The notes: generated by a model from the letters alone, not told the origin. Shown: positions 32,009 through 45,579, counted from the first letter of the stretch. The stretch is DNA of 64,000 bases from Helianthus annuus (GCF_002127325.2 NC_035443.2:144474073-144538072); one strand, 5' to 3'. Translations and numbers: made by a program.

Positions 32009-32803
32009 TGTTGGGATTGAACCCTATCAGAGGAACAGATAATGTAAAGCCAAAACCTGATCACAAAAATGGATTCACAATAAGCAGAAGTTTACTCTAA
32101 ACTCTCCCCTTGACAGTGGTTATCTAACAGCTGATGGATCTTAAGTGCTGCTCAACTACAACAATTGATAAACCAAACTCTGATGATCATCCAACGACTG
32201 CTAAAGACAAACACTGATGCTCTATCTACTATTGTTTCCTAAGTACTGCTGAAGACTCAAGCACTGCTCTCTCAAAGACTGATCACCTTTGAAGAATGCA
32301 CTGAAGATTCAACATCTGTGCTCAGGCTACAACAGTGGAACGTGAAGCAGTAGTTTTCCTTAGCTTTACATTTTATTACTTATCAGATGTTAGATGTCAG
32401 TAGTTTGTATAGAATCGTGTTTATAGTTTGTTAGGTCGTTAGATGTCACTATCATGGTGACGTCAGCTGAAGTTTATCAGTAGTTTGGTTTGCCTATAAA
32501 TATGACAGTATTTTGTACTGTTATATTTGATCGTTTTGAGTGAGTTCTTCTCCTCAATTCATCCTTCCATCTTGTGCAACCAACTCTGGTGTATCAGGCT
32601 GAGGGGGAGTTTGGATTGTAAGCTTGCATTGTAATCTTTTACTTTTATGTAAATCTTTCAACTCAATTAAAAGCAATTGTTTATCAATCTATACTTTCCT
32701 TTGATTGTGTTTACAAAGTTTGCTTCTCATTTCCGCTGCACTTATATCATTTCATATCGTTTTATGCAAACAAACACTATCATGACGGCCCCAGATCCTA
32801 ACA
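32009..32803 (+). repeat. LTR 1 of the SIRE-like array
   Basis: 795 bp, TGTTGGGATTGAACCC...GATCCTAACA. It contains TGACGTCA and a TATA box. It shares the intact ATCATGGTGACGTCAGC segment with LTR 3. Confidence 0.93.
32458..32502 (+). promoter_or_regulatory. LTR 1 promoter: TGACGTCA palindrome and TATA box
   Basis: TGACGTCA (32458-32465), a bZIP/CRE-type site, lies 30 bp before TATAAATA (32495-32502). Function is inferred from motif and spacing. Confidence 0.6.
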
Positions 32804-32805
32804 AT

Positions 32806-32817
32806 TGGTATCAGAGC
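32806..32817 (+). other. Primer-binding site, copy 1
   Basis: TGGTATCAGAGC two bases after LTR 1, a perfect initiator-Met tRNA complement. Confidence 0.92.
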
Positions 32818-34566
32818 TTGGACAGTCAAATTCGATCTAACAATCAATTTGACATAACAGTTCAGCTCAAAAGTTATTGATACTAAAGGATTGGTTGTAT
32901 TTAGTTGAATTACAGAGTAACGAGTGAATCATGGTCAAAATGGTTATTCAAAAACTCTGTAAATCAACCAAGATGTCATATGACACACAAATCTCACACA
33001 ACAAGTGTTTTCATGCATATGTCACTTATAGTTTTCAGATCTGTAAAATATCTGATAAATTATGGGATCGTTTGATGCTTTCAAAATTGATCTCAATTGT
33101 TGTTTCGATATTTGTGATGTTTTCAATAAACACTAAAGTATGTACCTCAGTTCAGCAGAACTTGTGTTCATTTAAAACACTAGTATACTGCAGACATAAA
33201 AAAGGGGGAAATAAAACTTTAGGCAAAATCTCTCATGTGCTCAAAGGCAAGTTGAGTACCTTCAAAAGGACCAAATCAACTTTGTCCAAAACACATTGAG
33301 AAAATAAGGTGTCAAAACTGTCCTAATCATAGGTAAATGTGAGATCTGTAATAAAACATTGATCAAATATGGTCAGATCTCTCAAAACTTTGCTTCAAAG
33401 TGATTATGGACAAAGTATGTTCAAAATATAATCTCCTAGTGAGTAGTTCTGAACATATGAATAAAAAGGGTAAAAAGGGAAAAAGAAAAAAGAACAAATA
33501 TCAAAGTGTAGCTATCTCAAAAACTTTTGAAATCAAAAGCAAAAGAGTATAAGCATAAAACACTCTTGAGGTTCTAGTCAGGTCATCAGTGGTCATTTTG
33601 CAACTGTGTGCATTCATCAATACAGGAATTGTTCTCGTAACAATAGCATCTTCAGTGATGGTGCTTAAAAGGAATTTACAATCAATTGACAAGAAAATGA
33701 CCCAAACAATGGTCAAAATAACTTGAGAATAATATGATCATAAACTTCCTTTGATTTTGTTAAGGTGTTTTCCTCTAAAATAAAAAAACCAGATGTATTT
33801 TTTTAAATATATTATGATCTTTTACTCATTTTTATAGTAAAAGTTCATCTCTGGTCTGGATGGAATTACCTTATTTTTGTGTGTAATTACTATCCCTAAA
33901 ACTGATTAAAAGGAAATGACACACATATCAAGGTCATGTTAAGCTCAAGTTTGGTTTTCACAGATCAAAAATTGATTGCAAATTGACTTAGACTACTGAG
34001 ATACTCATGTTCTAGTTCCAGTAATTAGACACAAAATGAGCAGCTCTAGTAGAAATATTTTCATCATCTGGGATGCTAAACCATTGTCTAAAATAATAGA
34101 CATTTGGCAAATCCTTGAACAAAATTCCATGTAGATAACTGCTAACAATTTAATCTTGATAATTTACATCTAAAATGTATTTTGTTAAGAATAGCATCTC
34201 AAATGCTCAACAGATGTTAGATAAGATACTGTGCCTTCACAAAGCAAAATCAAGTTCTACATCTGAACAAGCAGATGCTAACATTGTTTGTCAAAAGTTG
34301 AAATACTGCTGCACTATCAGTTGTTGAACCAATTTTATCTTCTACCACTGTTGTTTCTAAAGTGCTGTTGTGCCTTAACATCTGCTCTCTAAAGTCTATC
34401 CACTGCTAAAGTGTCAACCTCTGTTCTCCAAAACACTGATGTTTAAAATCTTTGTTCCATCCACTGTTACATCCACTGTTTCATTTTATTACCGTTGTAA
34501 CTACTGATACTTGATCCATCAGTAGTTGTCAAAACAACTGTCCTCCATTATTTACCATTCCATCAG
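32818..34566 (+). other. Leader region of internal copy 1, possible degraded gag remnants
   Basis: About 1.75 kb without a maintained reading frame. A stretch near 33240-33320 could encode fragments like QKDQINFV in one frame and KIRCQNC in another, perhaps relics of a gag coiled coil; this is weak. From 34190 on the sequence is rich in CACTG and CTGCT words like those of the LTR. Confidence 0.45.
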
Positions 34567-34574
34567 ATGTTTGA

Positions 34575-34647
34575 CACGTGGTCAGTTTTTAGCCTTCAGA
34601 TCAAAATAACCGCTGCCACATCGGCAATCACTTTTTCCCTAAATAAA
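34575..34647 (+). promoter_or_regulatory. Possible internal promoter before the long ORF, copy 1
   Basis: A G-box (CACGTG, 34575-34580) in GACACGTGGTCAG, then TAAATAAA at 34640-34647, 115 bp before the likely ORF start at 34762. Copy 2 has the same G-box at 41370. It may drive the ORF independently of the LTR; inference only. Confidence 0.3.
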
Positions 34648-34761
34648 ACCCTGATTAAATCCAAACAGGGTTTTACTGTCGAATTGAATTCCAAAAGTTC
34701 TCTTCTCAAAGCAGTTTTTCTTCTCATCTCTCACAAATTCCTTCGATCATTCGTTTCAAAA

Positions 34762-37700
34762 ATGACAAAATCGAAGTCATCTGCAAAACCCACATCAAAA
34801 TCATCGAAAACAACCTCTCGAAAGGCAACCTCCACTGAAATTCCATTCAAAAAATCTCACAATCTCCTGGGTCTTCTCACAAAACCAGGAACCACAGATG
34901 TTTTCGATTCCATTATTACCATCATGGCAAAATCAAAGTACAAAACTTTGCTCACCGCCGATGCACCAATCTATTTGGCGACCCAAAGGGAGTTTTGGAA
35001 AAATGCAACCCTTGAAAAACAAGGAGACCGCCATTCACTCTTCTATAAAGGGTAAAACTGTCCAAATCACGCCACAATCCATCTCCGAAGTCTTTCAACT
35101 CGATGATCAGGCAGGTAAAACTTCCTTCACTAAAAACGAGTTGCACATTGACTTCATTGAAAGAGGGTATGAAGCCACCATGATGAAGAAACTGACCTTC
35201 GAAAAAGGTTATTTTCCTCCTGCACCCAGATTCCTATTTCATACCCTCCTACTATGTGTTTCAAACAAAACCACTTCTTTTAATGAGATCCCTATAAAGA
35301 TTCAAAATCTGGGATATGCAATTCTTCAAGAAGAAAATTATAACTATTCTCGGGAAATCTTTAAAGATTTGGTTAATAATGTTGAAACCAAATCATTCTT
35401 ACTATTTCCAAGGTTTTTAAGTTACTATTTTGAAAAGAAATTCAGTAAGGATGATTTAGCTTTAATAAACCAAGGTGAAATAACTGTAATAAACTACCTA
35501 ACATCTGAAACTTTTTCACGAATGTTAGCACCTTGCAAAACACAAGCAGGGGTACCTGAGCAGAATTTAGCAGCTACCACTGCTCCTCAGGTATCTGCTG
35601 CTGAGCCTAATGCTCTAGGTGATCAAAGCAGCAGACCAACTGTTTTGTAACCCACACCTACAAAACCCAAAAGGCTTTACAAAAAGAAAAATCGAAAACC
35701 CCCCAAACCAATCAAAACGGCAACTCTGGAGGATGAGATACCAGAGTTAATGCCTGTGACAACACAAATGTCACAAGAAACCACTGCTGCTTCTTCCTCA
35801 CAGTAGTTGGTACAAATATCTCAACCCATAACCATAACTCCTCCTGCTTCTTCACAAAAAGAACAGGTTGTACACAAAGGGCCACCACATTATGATGCTC
35901 TGGATACACTCGTTTCCATCATCCACAGCTCAATGCCCGGAGCAAATCCGCTTTCTACACCCACCATCACATCCTCAATTCCACCAAAAACACAACTACT
36001 GTTGGATGCAATTGACTTGAACCAGGCATTACTCAGTCCTTCTCAATCACCTGTCAATGATAATATGCCTCAACAAATGACTGAGCCTGCTGTATCATTA
36101 ATTGCTAACCCACCAACACAACCTGAGGAGGTTACACCCATTGAGTTACAAGTAACTCTTTGTGGTAATCCAAGTGAAGCCGCCACTACAACTGTTGAAC
36201 CCAATGGTTTACAGTTGGACAGTGGTTACCTCAATAAGACTTCCTTGGAGGCAATTCCTTTTATAGCACCTCTGCCAACCACCAGTGGATTTATCAAAAG
36301 GTTGTCAAGTGTTGAAGGAAGAAGACCCCAGTACCAAGAAAAAGGGGCATCAGTGGTTAATGTTTGGAGTAAACTCCCTACGTCAACCACTGATAAAACC
36401 ACTGTTAGTGGGAAATCAGATGATCCCATTAAATTGGGTGATGATTTAAAGTACCAGAAATTGACGGCTCGTGTTGAAAAACTTGATAACTCTGTTGCAG
36501 AGCTCAAAGATATGCTCCAACAGTTGTTACAAGTACAAAAGGTACAATCCACTGCTGTTCCACCTCAAGCACCTGCTCTCCAACAGGCACCTGCTACAAA
36601 TGAGCTCTGGAATCTATTCCAACCTTTTCTCCATCATCAAGCACAAATAGCAGATCAGCAACATGAAAAACATGTTCAAGAGCTGAGAAATGCTATGGAG
36701 TCTAGGTTCAAAGACACTCAGGCTGATCTAAAGGCTCTCAAAACTCAGATCCTACACAACTCTGGCACTGCTCCTCCACCAGTGTTCTTCATTGATCAAC
36801 TCCCCGAAGATAATGCCAAAAAGGGGGAGAAAATTCAGGAGTGGAGAAGAAAAGGAATAACAAACGGTCTCTACCTTGCACCAGAAAATTCAAATATGAC
36901 CAAACAGATTCCTTTGCCAGATGGGAGTAAGAAAATTGATGTGACCACAAATGCACTTGCAGAAGCACTTGCATGTGTGAAAAGGGATAGAGAGGCCAAA
37001 AAGAAAGCCAGGGTGGATTATCCGGATCAGGGTACTTCAGGGTCAAGAGATGATGAAAATCTTATTGATGAAAAGAAGAAGCCTACAAGAAGAGTAAGGC
37101 TACCCAAATCCATTCCAGTCAGACGTTCAAATTCTGCTAAAAAACCACCACCTAAAACAGCTGTTGTAACTCCTGCTGTATCAGCTGCTGTTGGTACTTC
37201 AGTAGTTTCAACATCTGCTCCCACTTCAACACACACTACATCCACTGCTTTACCACCATCACCACCAAAATCAAAATCACCTCCTGTCAAAAGGCAGAAG
37301 ACAACAGTTGTTATAACTTCTGCTGTAAAGACAACAGTGGTTGGAACACCAGTTGTTTCAACAACTGTTAGTCTATCACAAACCACTGCCACTACAACCA
37401 CCTTTCCATCCAAAACATCATCAGTCTCTCCTCAAATAAAGAGGAGAAGGCTAATTCCTAAAGATGATGTCACTACACCATCCCAAACATCTTCAAAACC
37501 TTTAGCTCTTGTCAATATACCAAAACCAGTCCCACTCTCTTCTGTTCCAATGCACAAGCCCTTACCTCCTGCAGGTGTTCAATTTCCTCTTGAACTAGAA
37601 GCTGTTAGATAAGAAATAAAATCTTTTTATGCTGAGGATGACCCTGCCAAAAGGAGTTTGCCTTCAATCAAAGGATATCCCTGGCCCAAAAATATTGATG

Positions 37701-38728
37701 AATATTTGAAGATAAAGGCCAAGCAAGCAGAGGATATCTCGAAAAGAAACACACAAGGGAAATCTGACAAAGAAGTATCAAGATACTACCAATATCTGCT
37801 CACACAAGTCAGTTCCTTAGAACGTTTTGCAAAGAATGTCAGTCAACAAATTTCAGAAAGAGCAGCTGAAACTTTGAAGAAAGACTACATTGAAAGCATT
37901 ATGTTTTACAAAAGATACAAAGGAGAGAGACACATGTACAAAGAGTGGACTGTTCCTGAGCTTGAAGTTGAAGCTGCAAGAATTCAAGACATGATAAAAA
38001 GGAAAGTCACTCACACTCCTCCTGATTGGGCAAAGTTCAAAAAGAATGTACCTGACAAACAATTGGAACTAAAGAGAATGAAAGAAGAACTGGTTGTTGC
38101 TGATTTTGGTACAAAAAGACAAATTGCTAGATGGAAAGAAGATATGGTCAGGTCAACCTACAAAAGGTTGGAGGAATTAAGAAAGAAAGATCCAAAAATT
38201 CCTCAAAAACCTGACTATCCTGAAGCAGAGGTTTCAAAAAGACCATCAAAGCTGCAAATCAGGAGAGCCACTGCTCCAACTGGTAATGCCATCTACAAAA
38301 GAAGGAAACAAAGCCGGTTAGGAGCTGAAACTGTTCAAGAAATTCTTACTGGAAATGCTGTTGTAAAAGAAGGCTTGTTAAGAAAGTTAAAAGAAGAACT
38401 TGAACAGGAAAACTCTGCTACCACTGCTCAGCCAGTGATGAACAGGCCAGCCTCACCAAATACTTCTGCAGATAAGCATCTCCCAAGAAACCCACCAGGC
38501 TCAAAAATACAAAAGTGGGAAACTGACAAACAGACCTGCGTATTGACTTTGCTCAGGTCTGGTGGAGAAGTGGAGAAAATATCAAGGGAACAAGCTCTTG
38601 GCCTGAGTCTTGAAGATTTGCAGGATCTCCTTGATCTTCCACTTGGCAGGGATGATGAAGATACAGATGCCCTTGACTTTGAATTACAATTTAAAGGTCA
38701 GATAAGGGAGCTGTTAATGAGGCAATAA
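34762..38728 (+). pseudogene. Long ORF of unknown function in internal copy 1 (disrupted)
   Basis: Likely starts at ATG 34762 (MTKSKSSAKPTSKSSK). The basic N-terminus leads into a globular segment (YKTLLTADAPIYLATQREFW, VQITPQSISEVFQLDD, PPAPRFLFHTLLLCVSNK), then a long Pro/Thr/Ser-rich linker, a predicted coiled coil (LTARVEKLDNSVAELKDMLQ), basic patches (KKPTRRVRLPKS, KRRRLIPKDD) and a Lys/Glu-rich helical C-terminus (EWTVPELEVEAARIQDMIKR) ending LLMRQ. No RT, integrase, protease or zinc knuckle. Breaks: a frameshift near 35025 shared with copy 2, and stops at 35648, 35804 and 37610 not shared. It resembles the extra or env-like ORFs of SIRE elements in position, but sequence homology is not shown. 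Confidence 0.75.
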
Positions 38729-38770
38729 AATGTCCACAAATAATGAAGGGTTTTGGCATTATCTGTTCCA

Positions 38771-38779
38771 GGGGGAGAT
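38771..38779 (+). other. Polypurine tract, copy 1
   Basis: GGGGGAGAT directly before LTR 2 (TGTTGG). Confidence 0.85.
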
Positions 38780-39562
38780 TGTTGGAATTGAACCCTATCA
38801 GAGGAACAGATAATGTAAAGCCAAAACCTGATCACAAAAATGGATTTACAATAAGCAGAAGTTTACTCTAAACTCTCCCCTTGACAGTGGTTATCTAACA
38901 GCTGATGGATCTTAAGTGCTGCTCAACTACAACAACTGATAAACCAAACTCTGATGATTATCCAACGACTGCTGAAGACAAACACTGATGCTCTATCTAC
39001 TGCTGTTTCCTAAGTACTGCTGAAGACTCAAGCACTGCTCTCTCAAAGACTGATCACCTTTGAAGAATGCACTGAAGATTCAACATCTGTGCTTAGGCTA
39101 CGACAGTGGAACGTGAAGCAGTAGTTTTCCTTAGCTTTACATTTTATTACTTATCAGATGTTACATGTCAGTAGTTTGTATAGAACCGTGTTTATAGTTT
39201 GTTAGGTCGTTAGATGTCACTATCAGCTGAAGTTTATCAGTAGTTTGGTTTGCCTATAAATATGACAGTATTCTGTACTGTTATATTTGATCGTTTTGAG
39301 TGAGTTCTTCTCCTCAATTCATCCTTTCATCTTGTGCAACCAACTCTGTGTATCAGGCTGAGGGGGAGTTTTGATTGTAAGCTTGCATTGTAATCTTTTT
39401 CTTTTATGTAAATCTTTCGACTCAATGAAAAACAATTGTTTATCAATCTATACTTTCCTTTGATTGTGTTTACAAAGTTTGCTACTCATTTCCGCTGCAC
39501 TTATATCATTTCATATCGTTTTATGCAAACAAACACTATCATGACGGCCCCAGATCCTAACA
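38780..39562 (+). repeat. LTR 2 (middle) of the SIRE-like array
   Basis: 783 bp. It serves as 3' LTR for copy 1 and 5' LTR for copy 2. It lacks an 11 bp segment containing the TGACGTCA core that is present in LTR 1 and LTR 3. TATAAATA is kept at 39255-39262. Confidence 0.93.
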
Positions 39563-39564
39563 AT

Positions 39565-39576
39565 TGGTATCAGAGC
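39565..39576 (+). other. Primer-binding site, copy 2
   Basis: TGGTATCAGAGC two bases after LTR 2, identical to copy 1. Confidence 0.92.
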
Positions 39577-41361
39577 TTGGACAGTCAAATTCGATCTAAC
39601 AATCAATTTGACATAACAGTAGCTCAAAAGTTATTGATACTAAAGGATTGGTTGTATTCAGTTGAAAAACAGAGTAACGAGTGAATCATGGTCAAAATGG
39701 TTATTCAAAAACTCTGTAAATCAACCAAGATGTCATATAACACACAAATCTCACACAACAAGTGTTTTCATGCATATGTCACTCATAGTTTTCAGATCTG
39801 TAAAATATCTGATAAATTATGGGATCGTTTGATGCTTTCAAAATTGATCTCAATTGTTGTTTCGATATTTGTGATGTTTTCAATAAACACTAAAGTATGT
39901 ACCTCAGTTCAGCAGAACTTGTGTTCATTTAAAACACTAGTATACTGCAGACATAAAAAAGGGGGAAATAAAACTTTAGGCAAAATCTCTCATGTGCTCA
40001 AAGGCAAGTTGAGTACCTCAAAAGGACCAAATCAACTTTGTCCAAAACACATTGAGAAAATAAGGTGTCAAAACTGTCCTAATCATAGGTAAATGTGAGA
40101 TCTGTAATAAAACATTGATCAAATATGATCAGATCTCTCAAAACTTTGCTTCAAAGTGATTATGGACAAAGTATGTTCAAAATATAATCTCCTAGTGAGT
40201 ATTTCTGAACATATGAATAAAAAGGGTAAAAAGGGAAAAAGAAAAAAGAACAAATATCAAAGTGTAGCTATCTCAAAAACTTTTGAAATCAAAAGCAAAA
40301 GAGTATAAGCATAAAACACTCTTGAGGTTCTAGTCAGGTCATTAGTGGTCATTTTGCAACTGTGTGCATTCATCAATACAGGAATTGTTCTGGTAACAAT
40401 AGCATCTTCAGTGATGGTGCTTAAAAGGAATTTACAATCAGTTGACAAGAAAATGACCCAAACAATGGTCAAAATAACTTGAGAATAATATGATCATGAA
40501 TTTACTGGAAAATTGTCGGATCCTTTTGATTATTTTCAAAACTTCCTTTGATTTTGTTAAGGTGTTTTCCTCTAAAATAAAAAAACCAGATGTATTTTTT
40601 AAATATATTATGATCTTTTACTCATTTTTATAGTAAAAGTTCATCTCTGGTCTGGATGGAATTACCTTATTTTTGTGTGTAATTACTATCCCTAAAACTG
40701 ATCAAAAGGAAATTACACACATATCAAGGTCATGTTAAGCTCAAGTTTGGTTTTCACAGATCAAAAATTGATTGCAAATTGACTTAGACTACTGAGATAC
40801 TCATGTTCTAGTTCCAGTAATTAGACACAAAATGAGCAGCTCTAGTAGAAATATTTTCATCATCTGGGATGCTAAACATTGTCTAAAATAATAGACATTT
40901 GGCAAATCCTTGAACAAAATTCCATGTAGATAACTGCTGACAATTTAATCTTGATAATTTACATCTAAAATGTATTTTGTTAAGAATAGCATCTCAAATG
41001 CTCAACAGATGTTAGATAAGATACTGTGCCTTCACAAAGCAAAATCAAGTTCTACATCTGAACAAGCAGATGCTAACATTGTTTGTCAAAAGTTGAAATA
41101 CTGCTGCACTATCAGTTGTTGAACCAATTTTATCTTCTACCACTGTTGTTTCTAAAGTGCTGTTGTGCCTTAACATCTGCTCTCTAAAGTCTGTCCACTG
41201 CTAAAGTGTCAACCTCTGTTCTCCAAAACACTGATGTTTAAAATCTTTGTTCCATCCACTGTTACATCCACTGTTTCATTTTATTACCGTTGTAACTACT
41301 GATACTTGATCCATCAGTAGTTGTCAAAACAACTGTCCTCCATTATTTACCATTCCATCAG
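39577..41361 (+). other. Leader region of internal copy 2
   Basis: Near-identical to the copy 1 leader, with a few substitutions and short indels. It has an extra ~40 bp near 40500 (GAATTTACTGGAAAATTGTC region) that copy 1 lacks. No maintained reading frame. Confidence 0.6.
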
Positions 41362-41556
41362 ATGTTTGACACGTGGTCAGTTTTTAACCTTCAGATCAAA
41401 ATAACCGCTGCCACATCGGCAATCACTTTTTCCCTAAATAAAACCCTGATTAAATCCAAACAGGGTTTTACTGTCGAATTGAATTCCAAAAGTTCTCTTC
41501 TCAAAGCAGTTTTTCTTCTCATCTCTCACAAATTCCTTCGATCATTCGTTTCAAAA

Positions 41557-44500
41557 ATGACAAAATCGAAGTCATCTGCAAAACCCACATCAAAATCATC
41601 GAAAACAACCTCTCGAAAGGCAACCTCCACTGAAATTCCATTCAAAAAATCTCACAATCTCCTGGGTCTTCTCACAAAACCAGGAACCACAGATGTTTTC
41701 GATTCCATTATTACCATCATGGCAAAATCAAAGTACAAAACTTTGCTCACCGCCGATGCACCAATCTATTTGGCGACCCAAAGGGAGTTTTGGAAAAATG
41801 CAACCCTTGAAAAACAAGGAGACCGCCATTCACTCTTCTATAAAGGGTAAAACTGTCCAAATCACGCCACAATCCATCTCCGAAGTCTTTCAACTCGATG
41901 ATCAGGCAGGTAAAACTTCCTTCACTAAAAACGAGTTGCACATTGACTTCATTGAAAGAGGGTATGAAGCCACCATGATGAAGAAACTGACCTTCGAAAA
42001 AGGTTATTTTCCTCCTGCACCCAGATTCCTATTTCATACCCTCCTACTATGTGTTTCAAACAAAACCACTTCTTTTAATGAGATCCCTATAAAGATTCAA
42101 AATCTGGGATATGCAATTCTTCAAGAAGAAAATTATAACTATTCTCGGGAAATCTTTAAAGATTTGGTTAATAATGTTGAAACCAAATCATTCTTACTAT
42201 TTCCAAGGTTTTTAAGTTACTATTTTGAAAAGAAATTCAGTAAGGATGATTTAGCTTTAATAAACCAAGGTGAAATAACTGTAATAAACTGCCTAACATC
42301 TGAAACTTTTTCACGAATGTTAGCACCTTGCAAAACACAAGCAGGGGTACCAGAGCAGAATTTAGCAGCTACCACTGCTCCTCAGGTATCTGCTGCTGAG
42401 CCTACTGCTCTAGGTGATCAAAGCAGCAGACCAACTGTTTTGAAACCCACACCTACAAAACCCAAAAGGCTTTACAAAAAGAAAAATCAAAAACCCCCCA
42501 AACCAATCAAAACGGCAACTCTGGAGGATGAGATACCAGAGTTAATGCCTGTGACAACACAAATGTCACAAGAAACCACTGCTGCTTCTTCCTCACAGCA
42601 GTTGGTACAAATATCTCAACCCATAACCATAACTCCTCCTGCTTCTTCACAAAAAGAACAGGTTGTACACAAAGGGCCACCACATTATGATGCTCTGGAT
42701 ACACTCGTTTCCATCATCCACAGCTCAATGCCCGGAGCAAATCCGCTTTCTACACCCACCATCACATCCTCAATTCCACCAAAAACACAACTACTGTTGG
42801 ATGCAATTGACTTGAACCAGGCATTACTCAGTCCTTCTCAATCACCTGTCAATGAGAATATGCCTCAACAAATGACTGAGCCTGCTGTATCATTAATTGC
42901 TAACCCACCAACACAACCTGAGGAGGTTACACCCATTGAGTTACAAGTAACTCTTTGTGGTAATCCAAGTGAAGCAGCCACTAAAACTGTTGAACCCACT
43001 GGTTTACAGTTGGACAGTGGTTACATCAATAAGACTTCCTTGGAGGCAATTCCTTTTATAGCACCTCTGCCAACCACCAGTGGATTTATCAAAAGGTTGT
43101 CAAGTGTTGAAGGAAGAAGACCCCAGTACCAAGAAAAAGGGGCATCAGTGGTTAATGTTTGGAGTAAACTCCCTACGTCAACCACTGATAAAACCACTGT
43201 TAGTGGGAAATCAGACGATCCCATTAAATTGGGTGATGATTGAAAGTACCAGAAATTGACGGCTCGTGTTGAAAAACTTGGTAACTCTGTTGCAGAGCTC
43301 AAAGATATGCTCCAACAGTTGTTACAAGTACAAAAGGTACAATCCACTGCTGTTCCACCTCAAGCACCTGCTCTCCAACAGGCACCTGCTACAAATGAAC
43401 TCTGGAATCTATTCCAACCTTTTCTCCATCATCAAGCACAAATAGCAGATCAGCAACATGAAAAACATGTTCAAGAGCTGGAAATGCTATGGAGTCTAGG
43501 TTCAAAGACACTCAGGCTGATCTAAAGGCTCTCAAAACTCAGATCCTACACAACTCTGGCACTGCTCCTCCACCAGTGTTCTTCATTGATCAACTCCCCG
43601 AAGATAATGCCAAAAAGGGGGAGAAAATTCAGGAGTGGAGAAGGAAAGGAATAACAAATGGTCTCTACCTTGCACCAGAAAATTCAAATATGACCAAACA
43701 GATTCCTTTGCCAGATGGGAGTAAGAAAATTGATGTGACCACAAATGCACTTGCAGAAGCACTTGCATGTGTGAAAAGGGATAGAGAGGCCAAAAAGAAA
43801 GCCAGGGTGGATTATCCGGATCAGGGTACTTCAGGGTCAAGAGATGATGAAAATCTTATTGATGAAAAGAAGAAGCCTACAAGAAGAGTAAGGCTACCCA
43901 AATCCATTCCAGTCAGACGTTCAAAGTCTGCTCAAAAACCACCACCTAAAACAGCTGTTGTAACTCCTGCTGTATCAGCTGCTGTTGGTACTTCAGTAGT
44001 TTCAACATCTGTTCCCACTTCAACACACACCACCTCAACACACACTACATCCACTGCTTTACCACCATCACCACCAAAATCAAAATCACCTCCTGTCAAA
44101 AGGCAGAAGACAGCAGTTGTTATAACTTCTGCTGTAAAGACAACAGTGGTTGGAACACCAGTTGTTTCAACAACTGTTAGTCTATCACAAACCACTGCCA
44201 CTACAACCACCTTTCCATCCAAAACATCATCAGTCTCTCCTCAAATAAAGAGGAGAAGGCTAATTCCTAAAGATGATGTCACTACACCATCCCAAACATC
44301 TTCAAAACCTTTAGCTCTTGTCAATATACCAAAACCAGTCCCACTCTCTTCTGTTCCAATGCACAAGCCCTTACCTCCTGCAGGTGTTCAATTTCCTCTT
44401 GAACTAGCAGCTGTTAGAGAAGAAATAAAATCTTTTTATACTGAGGATGACCCTGCCAAAAGGAGTTTGCCTTCAATCAAAGGATATCCCTGGCCCAAAA

Positions 44501-45537
44501 ATATTGATGAATATTTGAAGATAAAGGCCAAGCAAGCAGAGGATATCTCGAAAAGAAACACACAAGGGAAATCTGACAAAGAAGTATCAAGATACTACCA
44601 ATATCTGGTCACACAAGTCAGTTCCTTAGAACGTTTTGCAAAGAATGTCAGTCAACAAATTTCAGAAAGAGCAGCTGAAACTTTAAAGAAAGACTACATT
44701 GAAAGCATTATGTTTTACAAAAGATACAAAGGAGAGAGACACATGTACAAAGAGTGGACTGTTCCTGAGCTTGAAGTTGAAGCTGCAAGAATTCAAGACA
44801 TGATAAAAAGGAAAGTCACTCACACTCCTCCTGATTGGGCAAAGTTCAAAAAGAATGTACCTGACAAACAGTTGGAACTAAAGAGAATGAAAGAAGAACT
44901 GGTTGTTGCTGATTTTGGTACAAAAAGACAAATTGCTAGATGGAAAGAAGATATGGTCAGGTCAACCTACAAAAGGTTGGAGGAATTAAGAAAGAAAGAT
45001 CCAAAAATTCCTCAAAAACCTGACTATCCTGAAGCAGAGGTTTCAAAAAGACCATCAAAGCTGCAAATCAGGAGAGCCACTGCTCCAACTGGTAATGCCA
45101 TCTATAAAAGAAGGAAACAAAGCCGGTTAGGAGCTGAAACTGTTCAAGAAATTCTTACTGGAAATGCTGTTGTAAAAGAAGGCTTGTTAAGAAAGTTAAA
45201 AGAAGAACTTGAACAGGAAAACTCTGCTACCACTGCTCAGCCAGTGATGAACAGGCCAGCCTCACTAAATACTTCTGCAAATAAGCATCTCCCAAGAAAC
45301 CCACCAGGCTCAAAAATACAAAAGTGGGAAACTGACAAACAGACCTGCGTATTGACTTTGCTCAGGTCTGGTGGAGAAGTGGAGAAAATATCAAGGGAAC
45401 AAGCTCTTGGCCTGAGTCTTGAAGATTTGCAGGATCTCCTTGATCTTCCACTTGGCAGGGATGATGAAGATACAGATGCCCTTGACTTTGAATTACAATT
45501 TAAAGGTCAGATAAGGGAGCTGTTAATGAGGCAATAA
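41557..45537 (+). pseudogene. Long ORF of unknown function in internal copy 2 (disrupted)
   Basis: Second copy of the protein described at 34762, with the same layout: basic start, globular N-domain, Pro/Thr linker, coiled coil, helical charged C-terminus. It shares the early frameshift near 41820. From 41693 it is open to 43243, where a TGA (copy 1 has TTA) and then a 1 nt deletion near 43482 break it. The rest, 43489-45537, is open for 682 codons. It has a short duplication in the linker (THTTSTHTTS near 44030) not seen in copy 1. The stops of copy 1 at 35648, 35804 and 37610 are sense codons here, so the copies carry different lesions. Confidence 0.78.
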
Positions 45538-45579
45538 AATGTCCACAAATAATGAAGGGTTTTGGCATTATCTGTTCTA

